Source of the DNA: CAYQCH01 sp964415935
Lineage (GTDB): Bacteria; Patescibacteriota; Patescibacteriia; VMEV01; CAYQCH01
Length of the DNA: 10,248 nucleotides
Assembly (NCBI GenBank): GCA_964415935.1
Contig: CAYQCH010000029.1
Coordinates: 1-10,248 of the forward strand
Direction: 5' to 3'
The notes under the pieces: model-generated
What the model was told of the DNA's origin: nothing
Databases searched by the model: none
Seen by the model: only the letters and a program-made list of their open reading frames with translations
Made by a program: the position numbers and the translations under genes
Shown: positions 6,266 through 10,248 of the stretch, piece by piece
Layout of the letters: the number at the start of each line of letters is the position of its first letter
Numbering within the stretch: the first letter of the stretch is position 1

Positions 6266-7174
6266 TTAGCGTTCAAGGAATGGCGGGTCGAACTCGCCTG
6301 TAAAATCCTTATACGCTTCGGGCGCTAAAATCAAGACAGTCGGGATAATATCCACGGTCGTGACAGGCGGCAGGTTGGCCGACCAGATGGCGGCAATGGG
6401 ACGGCGCTGCCCCGACAAGAAGTCCGGCAGGGGCACCTGGTTGACGGCAACCAGGCGGCTGCCCGTGTACAGACCGATTTGCACGATGACTTCGTTATAG
6501 TTGTAGGCGGTATTGTTGGCGATGGTGGCCCGCACTTCGCTGACGGGCAGCTGCCCGCTAATCTCGCCCTGCCGGGATGGAATGAACTGCTTGTCTGAAA
6601 TGGTAAAGCGCAACCGCTCCGGCCCCCACGTTTCATATTGAACGACGCGCTTCCATTGCGGTTCGTCAATAAACAGCTGCGGGGTGCCGCTGCCGGCGCC
6701 GTCCACGTTCAACAGCATAAGAAACTTTTCCTCGCCTGGAAGTAAAAACGCCTTGCGGCCTTCGTAGACCGTGCTTCCCAGCGCAAAACGGAACGTAAAG
6801 GATTCCAGCGCCCATTTAGTGTTCGGATTGCGCACACGCGCGACCACATCAACCTTGCCGCCGCCCTGAGCAAGCACGTCGCGCGACACGACTTGCAAAT
6901 CTTGAATGCGACTGGATTCATGCACGCCAGGCACGTTGATGTAATCCAGCGCCGCCGTGAGCAGAGACTGTTCATATTCCGGCTGCTCGATGGCGTAGAT
7001 AATGGTCAGGCGGACCAAAGCGTACCCGTAAAAAACAATACAGAGCACGATCAGGAATACGCGTATGGCCAGTTGCATCTGCGCCTTATGCGTCACGAAC
7101 CAGTAGCCGTATTTCAGCTCCTTTTCGGAGATTTCTTCGATGCGCGAATCCTTGATGTCAAAGCCTTCTGCCAT
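6266..7174 (-). CDS. Single-pass membrane protein with extracytoplasmic beta-rich region, unknown function
   Basis: A 302-aa protein. Residues 1-35 are cytoplasmic and charged, 36-58 form one transmembrane helix, and the remainder is predicted to lie outside the membrane. That part appears to hold two beta-sandwich-like segments. One is around 95-160, with VVARVRNPNTKWALESFTFRF and a VYEGRKAFLLPGEE turn. The other is around 205-285, with VRATIANNTAYNYNEVIVQ and VAVNQVPLPDFLSGQRRPIA. Their layout (NPN or NNT turn, then a tilted strand, then a Pro/Gly-rich loop) resembles FxLYD- or DUF3426-type domains, a resemblance judged by eye. The start at 7174 is chosen because a TGGTACACT element sits 8 nt upstream; two upstream in-frame ATGs overlap or precede the promoter. 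The stop is 4 nt before rodA, so the protein is a candidate RodA partner or regulator, an inference from linkage only. Confidence 0.8.
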   Translation of the reverse strand: MAEGFDIKDSRIEEISEKELKYGYWFVTHKAQMQLAIRVFLIVLCIVFYGYALVRLTIIYAIEQPEYEQSLLTAALDYINVPGVHESSRIQDLQVVSRDVLAQGGGKVDVVARVRNPNTKWALESFTFRFALGSTVYEGRKAFLLPGEEKFLMLLNVDGAGSGTPQLFIDEPQWKRVVQYETWGPERLRFTISDKQFIPSRQGEISGQLPVSEVRATIANNTAYNYNEVIVQIGLYTGSRLVAVNQVPLPDFLSGQRRPIAAIWSANLPPVTTVDIIPTVLILAPEAYKDFTGEFDPPFLER

Positions 7175-7182
7175 AGGCGTAT

Positions 7183-7191
7183 AGTGTACCA
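7183..7191 (-). promoter_or_regulatory. Extended -10 promoter (TGGTACACT) for the membrane protein-rodA operon
   Basis: Minus-strand TGGTACACT lies exactly 8 nt before the ATG at 7174, the same spacing as at the pilin gene. Transcription should start about 2 nt before the start codon, giving a leaderless mRNA. No -35 box is visible. It is one half of a divergent promoter region shared with gyrB. Confidence 0.62.
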
Positions 7192-7218
7192 TTTTGAGTG
7201 GAAAAAAATCCAAAGATT

Positions 7219-7227
7219 TGCTACAAT
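7219..7227 (+). promoter_or_regulatory. Extended -10 promoter for gyrB
   Basis: The sequence TGCTACAAT combines a TGn extension with TACAAT (5 of 6 matches to the -10 consensus). A weak TTGAGT lies 22 bp upstream, too far for a standard -35. The predicted start is near 7234, leaving a leader of about 19 nt with no Shine-Dalgarno. It fires away from the minus-strand promoter at 7183-7191 across an A-rich stretch, so transcription in the two directions may be linked through local supercoiling, to which gyrase promoters often respond. Confidence 0.6.
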
Positions 7228-7252
7228 TGTCGCATAAATAGCGAAACCAGTT

Positions 7253-9280
7253 ATGGCGAAAAAACCAGATCCAAAGGGACCAAAGTACGACGCGTCAGCA
7301 ATCACCGTATTGGAAGGGCTAGACCCGGTGCGCAAACGCCCGGGCATGTACATCGGTAACACCGGTGAAGGCGGTTTGCACCACCTTGTATGGGAAATCG
7401 TGGACAACTCCATTGACGAAGCCATGGCCGGCTACGCCAGCCGCATCATCATTTCCCTGCTTCCTGACAACTTGGTGGAGGTGGCGGATAACGGCCGCGG
7501 TATCCCCGTGGAAAAACACCCCACCAGCAAAAAATCGACCCTGGAAACAGTGTTAACTGTATTACATGCCGGCGGCAAATTCGGCGGCGGCGGGTACAAA
7601 GTTTCCGGCGGTTTGCACGGCGTAGGCGCTTCGGTCGTAAACGCGCTTTCCACCTACCTCAAAGCCGAAGTCATGCGCGACGGCAAGATCTGGCAGCAAG
7701 AATTCAAGCGCGGAAAGCCGCAAGGGCAGGTCAAACCCATCGGCAAGGCCTCCGAAACCGGCACCACCATCAGCTTCCAGCCCGACCCGGAGATTTTCTC
7801 GACCGTGGAATTCAAATGGGAAACCATCATCAACCGCATGCGCCAGCAGGCCTACCTCACCAAGGGCTTGCACATTATCGTCAACGACTTCCGCGACAAA
7901 AACAAAGAAGTCTCCTTTGGTTTTTATTTCGAAGGCGGCCTGAAATCATACGTGAAACATCTCAACCGCGACGAGACCATTCAGAATGAAGAGATTTTCT
8001 ATGTGGAAAAAGAGGCGGACAATGTTAAAGCGGAAATCGCCGTACAGTACACGGACAACATCCGCCAGGAAATCCAATCGTTTACCAACAACATCCTCAC
8101 GCCGGGCGGCGGTACCCATGTCATGGGCTTTCGCACCGCTCTCACGCGCACGCTGAACTCCTATGGCCGCAAAAAAGGCTTGTTGAAAGAGAAAGATGAA
8201 AACCTCACCGGCGATGACACCGTCGAGGGCATGACGGCCGTCATCAGCGTCAAGCTGCCCGAACCGCAATTTGAAGGTCAGACCAAAGACAAGCTGGGAA
8301 ACCCGCACGTCAAACCGCTGGTTGACGACATTGTCGCCACGGCCTTGGGAGACTGGCTGGAAGAGCATCCCAAAGACGCCGAAAAAATTATCGGCAAATG
8401 CGTGCTGGCTGCGCAGGCTCGCCGTGCGGCAAAAGCCGCCCGCGAATCGGTGTTGCGCAAAGGCACCCTGGATTCGTTCAATCTTCCCGGCAAGCTCGCC
8501 GACTGCTCGTCCAGCGATGCCGCCAAATGCGAGCTGTTCATTGTGGAGGGTGACTCGGCCGGCGGCTCAGCCAAGCAGGCTCGCGACCGCATGTTCCAGG
8601 CCATTCTCCCGCTCCGCGGCAAACTGCTGAATGTGGAAAAAACCCGCCTGGACCGCGTGCTCAAGTCAGAAACCATTTTGCCCATGATCATTGCCCTCGG
8701 GACGAACATCGGCGAAATGTTTGACATCAACAAGCTGCGCTATCACCGCATCGTGCTCATGGCCGATGCCGACGTGGACGGCTCGCACATCCGCACGCTG
8801 CTGCTGACATTCTTTTATCGCCACTTCAAACCGCTCATCGATAACGGGCATTTGTACATCGCCCAGCCGCCGCTGTACCGAATCAATAAAGGCAAAGAAA
8901 TACAGTACGCCTACAGCGACGACGAGCGGGATAAAATCGTCAACCAGATGATGAAAGGCCTCGACGCCAAACTGAAAAAGAAGCTGGAAGAAGAACTGGC
9001 CAAAGCTGCGACAGAAGAAGCCGCAGAAGGAGAAGAAGGCGCGCCAACCACCAAAGTCGGCGGCATCAACATCCAGCGCTATAAAGGTTTGGGTGAAATG
9101 AACCCGGACCAGCTCTGGGAAACCACGCTGGATCCGCAAAAGCGCGTCATGAAGAAAGTCACGGTGGAGGACGCAGCCATCGCCGACGAATACTTCAACA
9201 TCCTCATGGGCAGTGAAGTCGCTCCTCGCAAACGCTTCATCCAGACCCATGCCAAAACTGTAAAGAACCTGGACATCTAA
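7253..9280 (+). CDS. gyrB: DNA gyrase subunit B
   Basis: The ATPase subunit of gyrase, which with GyrA introduces negative supercoils. At 675 aa it is complete. The GHKL ATPase domain has WEIVDNSIDEA (47-57), ADNGRGIP (78-85) and SGGLHGVGASVVNALS (118-133). The transducer domain follows to about 400. The Toprim domain has EGDSAGGSAKQ (432-442), PLRGKLLNVEK (453-463) and the metal-binding DADVDGSHIRTLLLTFFYR (505-523). The C-terminus has QRYKGLGEMNP (608-618) and ends in VKNLDI, the usual GyrB end. Arg142 and Asp79 align with E. coli R136 and D73, which contact coumarins and ATP. A lysine/glutamate-rich insert of about 35 residues (566-604) separates YAYSDDE from QRYKGLG compared with the B. 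subtilis protein. GyrB is preferred over ParE because of overall motif wording. No gyrA is adjacent. Confidence 0.98.
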   Translation: MAKKPDPKGPKYDASAITVLEGLDPVRKRPGMYIGNTGEGGLHHLVWEIVDNSIDEAMAGYASRIIISLLPDNLVEVADNGRGIPVEKHPTSKKSTLETVLTVLHAGGKFGGGGYKVSGGLHGVGASVVNALSTYLKAEVMRDGKIWQQEFKRGKPQGQVKPIGKASETGTTISFQPDPEIFSTVEFKWETIINRMRQQAYLTKGLHIIVNDFRDKNKEVSFGFYFEGGLKSYVKHLNRDETIQNEEIFYVEKEADNVKAEIAVQYTDNIRQEIQSFTNNILTPGGGTHVMGFRTALTRTLNSYGRKKGLLKEKDENLTGDDTVEGMTAVISVKLPEPQFEGQTKDKLGNPHVKPLVDDIVATALGDWLEEHPKDAEKIIGKCVLAAQARRAAKAARESVLRKGTLDSFNLPGKLADCSSSDAAKCELFIVEGDSAGGSAKQARDRMFQAILPLRGKLLNVEKTRLDRVLKSETILPMIIALGTNIGEMFDINKLRYHRIVLMADADVDGSHIRTLLLTFFYRHFKPLIDNGHLYIAQPPLYRINKGKEIQYAYSDDERDKIVNQMMKGLDAKLKKKLEEELAKAATEEAAEGEEGAPTTKVGGINIQRYKGLGEMNPDQLWETTLDPQKRVMKKVTVEDAAIADEYFNILMGSEVAPRKRFIQTHAKTVKNLDI

Positions 9281-9287
9281 AACAGAG

Positions 9288-9321
9288 CACCCTCCCCGCG
9301 AATTTCTCCGCGAGGAGGGTG
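9288..9321. terminator. Shared bidirectional terminator between gyrB and the lipoprotein gene
   Basis: CACCCTCC (9288-9295) pairs with GGAGGGTG (9314-9321), with a further CGCG/CGCG pairing inside the loop. It starts 7 nt after the gyrB stop and ends 3 nt before the stop codon of the convergent lipoprotein gene. The minus-strand side has a CTGTTTTA tract; the plus-strand side has only a poor T-tract (GTATTC). It probably ends lipoprotein transcription better than gyrB transcription. Confidence 0.72.
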
Positions 9322-9324
9322 TAT

Positions 9325-9849
9325 TCAATGGCGAACGGCGAGAAATACGTATGACGACGGCCATCCGTTTCTTGCTCCCAACGCGCCCAGTGTCGGGTCC
9401 GGGAAGCCGTGTTCCGAACCGACCGCTCCGGCGTACACAGTGCGCTCAGCGCGGCCGCCGCTTTGCTCGCTGACGATGACGCGGGACGAACCAGGGGCAA
9501 TGATGATGTACTTCAGCAGCTGATCGCGATAGCGCGAGGCGAAAGCGATCAGGTGTTCGATGCGGGCGGGCTCCAGGCCTCGCTGGTGCAGCACGTCCAG
9601 AACCTCTGCCGTGTTCGCGCGGCGGCCGACGTGCACCAGCTCCAGCGTACAGTCCACCAGTCCCTCGCCAGAGACAGGAAAGGCGCCCTCATCCAGAACG
9701 TCCAGCATCACGCGGCGGAAACCGCCGGTTCGGATCCTGTCCTGATAGGACAGGGTGTAATCCACCGTTACAGGGAACTGCCCTTCCGTTGAAGGAGCAC
9801 TGGCGCATCCAGCCAGAAGGAATAAGACAGCAAGCATCCGATTCTTCAT
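9325..9849 (-). CDS. Putative lipoprotein of unknown function
   Basis: A 174-aa exported protein. The N-terminus is a lipoprotein signal: a positively charged start, a hydrophobic stretch, and the lipobox LAGC with Cys15 as the lipidated residue, followed by a Ser/Pro-rich linker. The mature body includes VTVDYTLSYQDRIRTGGFRRVMLD, a segment LDVLHQRGLEPARIEHLIAFASRYRDQLLKY (about 84-114) that looks alpha-helical, and a glycine-rich C-terminal part (FPDPTLGALGARNG). No family was recognised. The ATG at 9849 is preceded by AAGGGAG with a 5-nt gap, the only clear Shine-Dalgarno in the window; a GTG at 9855 would overlap it and is rejected. A sigma-70 promoter and an inverted repeat lie upstream. 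The different start signal may point to acquisition from elsewhere or stronger translation. Confidence 0.85.
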   Translation of the reverse strand: MKNRMLAVLFLLAGCASAPSTEGQFPVTVDYTLSYQDRIRTGGFRRVMLDVLDEGAFPVSGEGLVDCTLELVHVGRRANTAEVLDVLHQRGLEPARIEHLIAFASRYRDQLLKYIIIAPGSSRVIVSEQSGGRAERTVYAGAVGSEHGFPDPTLGALGARNGWPSSYVFLAVRH

Positions 9850-9867
9850 ATGCACTCCCTTGCGCCC

Positions 9868-9890
9868 AATAACACTGGATTTCTGTTATT
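9868..9890. promoter_or_regulatory. Inverted repeat overlapping the lipoprotein promoter, candidate operator
   Basis: AATAACA (9868-9874) and its reverse complement TGTTATT (9884-9890) are separated by 9 bp, for a 23-bp site. The left arm covers the predicted -10 box of the lipoprotein promoter and the right arm lies in the spacer, a common placement for a repressor operator. It resembles no operator I can name. It is symmetric, A/T-rich in the arms, and centred about 15 bp upstream of the expected start of transcription. Confidence 0.4.
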
Positions 9891-9897
9891 TTGTCAA
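9869..9897 (-). promoter_or_regulatory. Sigma-70 promoter for the lipoprotein gene
   Basis: On the minus strand a perfect TTGACA (9892-9897) is followed after 17 bp by TGTTAT (9869-9874), which matches the -10 consensus at 4 of 6 positions. The expected start is near 9862, giving a leader of about 12 nt that includes the AAGGGAG ribosome binding site. Confidence 0.6.
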
Positions 9898-9910
9898 CTT
9901 CGACACGCCC

Positions 9911-9939
9911 TTGCCCGATTCCCCATTTTCCTGTATAGT
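9911..9939 (+). promoter_or_regulatory. Sigma-70 promoter for secE-nusG
   Basis: TTGCCC (9911-9916) is followed after 17 bp by TATAGT (9934-9939), which differs from consensus by one base. Transcription should begin near 9946, leaving a leader of about 65 nt before the secE ATG at 10011. This leader contains the hairpin at 9957-9976. It is the only promoter seen for secE and nusG in the window. Confidence 0.6.
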
Positions 9940-9956
9940 TGGCACATCAAATGAAT

Positions 9957-9976
9957 GACCCGCAGGGGTCGTTTTT
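9957..9976 (+). promoter_or_regulatory. Leader hairpin with T-run before secE, possible attenuator
   Basis: GACCC (9957-9961) pairs with GGGTC (9966-9970) around a GCAG loop and is followed by GTTTTT. The 5-bp stem is shorter than most intrinsic terminators. It lies about 11 nt after the expected transcription start, within the secE leader, so it could attenuate secE-nusG transcription. It could equally be an inert hairpin. Confidence 0.35.
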
Positions 9977-10010
9977 AAGTCCTAAAATTTCGTCTAACCT
10001 TAGCCGTATT

Positions 10011-10208
10011 ATGGCCAATATTCTCACCAACAACCGACTGGTTCGCTACCTCAAGGAATCCCGCGAAGAATTGCGCAAAGTCATCTGGCCCACGCCGGAA
10101 ACCACGCGCAAGCACACCCTCCTGGTCATTGGCATCAGCCTGTTCATTGGCTTGTACTTTGCCGTTCTCGACTACCTTTTAAACCTTGGCATCGAACAAC
10201 TCATCTAA
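10011..10208 (+). CDS. secE: Preprotein translocase subunit SecE
   Basis: SecE clamps the SecY channel in the cytoplasmic membrane. This 65-aa form is the short, single-span type found in most bacteria outside the Gammaproteobacteria. It has the amphipathic cytoplasmic helix (RLVRYLKESREELRKVIWPT, 9-28), the conserved WP hinge with TPETTR (26-33), and one transmembrane helix at about 36-59. The frame extends upstream to an ATG at 9951, but that extension would cover the leader hairpin and gives a non-homologous peptide, so the ATG at 10011 is chosen. No Shine-Dalgarno is seen at either. It stands directly before nusG, the standard bacterial order. Confidence 0.94.
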   Translation: MANILTNNRLVRYLKESREELRKVIWPTPETTRKHTLLVIGISLFIGLYFAVLDYLLNLGIEQLI

Positions 10209-10211
10209 GCT

Positions 10212-10248
10212 ATGGCAAAACAAACATCACAAGGCAAACGCTGGTACG
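10212..10248 (+). CDS. nusG: Transcription termination/antitermination protein NusG, start only
   Basis: Twelve codons are visible before the window ends, starting MAKQTSQGKRWY. The Arg-Trp-Tyr at the start of the NGN domain, and the position 3 nt after the secE stop, match NusG, which links RNA polymerase to ribosomes or Rho. The protein cannot be examined further here. The call rests on the short match plus the conserved secE-nusG order. Confidence 0.85.
   Translation, partial: MAKQTSQGKRWY

Noticed and set aside
6262..6276. TTG start for rodA at 6276
   Set aside because: It overlaps the preceding gene and adds five non-conserved residues; the ATG at 6261 gives the normal N-terminus.
7183..7252. 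Riboswitch or structured leader before gyrB
   Set aside because: The predicted gyrB leader is only about 19 nt and has no stable hairpin.
8666..9364. Minus-strand frame of 232 codons opposite gyrB
   Set aside because: It is fully antisense to highly conserved gyrB motifs and overlaps the shared terminator.
9939..10010. Longer SecE starting at 9939 or 9951
   Set aside because: A start at 9939 would lie within the -10 box, and the added residues come from the leader hairpin. The ATG at 10011 gives a normal short SecE.
1..10248. CRISPR array, tRNA, prophage or insertion sequence
   Set aside because: No regularly spaced repeats, cloverleaf sequences, transposase or integrase motifs, or terminal inverted repeats were seen on either strand.

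Overview
The window looks like a stretch of chromosome from a Candidate Phyla Radiation (Patescibacteria) bacterium or a close relative. It pairs bacterial housekeeping genes (gyrB, secE, nusG, a SEDS glycosyltransferase, rplY) with families common in that group: a membrane-anchored VirB4/TraD-like DNA-translocating ATPase with a small conserved partner, a one-domain type IV pilin, and a membrane-anchored DUF3048 protein. Coding is dense, most gaps are under 100 bp, and nearly all starts lack a Shine-Dalgarno sequence. All reading frames use the standard bacterial code; UGA is a stop for at least rodA and the lipoprotein gene, which argues against the recoded Gracilibacteria and Absconditabacteria. 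The lineage is an inference from gene content; no marker tree could be run.

Layout. Positions 1-7174 are all minus strand. Read in the direction of transcription from 7174 they are: a membrane protein with an extracytoplasmic region, then rodA (4 nt apart); a zinc-ribbon protein, rplY and a DUF3048 protein; a type IV pilin ending in a strong terminator; and last a 169-aa partner gene followed by the large ATPase, which runs off the left edge. At 7175-7252 a divergent promoter region separates this block from gyrB on the plus strand. gyrB converges on a minus-strand lipoprotein gene across a shared hairpin terminator. A second divergent region leads to secE and the start of nusG, probably the front of the usual secE-nusG-ribosomal protein cluster. 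No gene-free stretch exceeds 300 bases; the longest is about 160 bases (9850-10010) and holds promoters, an inverted repeat and a leader hairpin. No tRNA, rRNA, CRISPR array, insertion sequence or prophage was seen.

How it fits together. The genes cover chromosome topology (gyrB), envelope growth (rodA and its coupled membrane neighbour), the surface and DNA transport (pilin, ATPase plus partner), and translation or secretion (rplY, secE, nusG). The most notable signals are the ATPase-partner pair beside a pilin gene, the coupled membrane protein and RodA, and a repeated nine-base extended -10 element, TGGTACACT. That element sits exactly 8 nt before two minus-strand start codons and implies leaderless transcripts.
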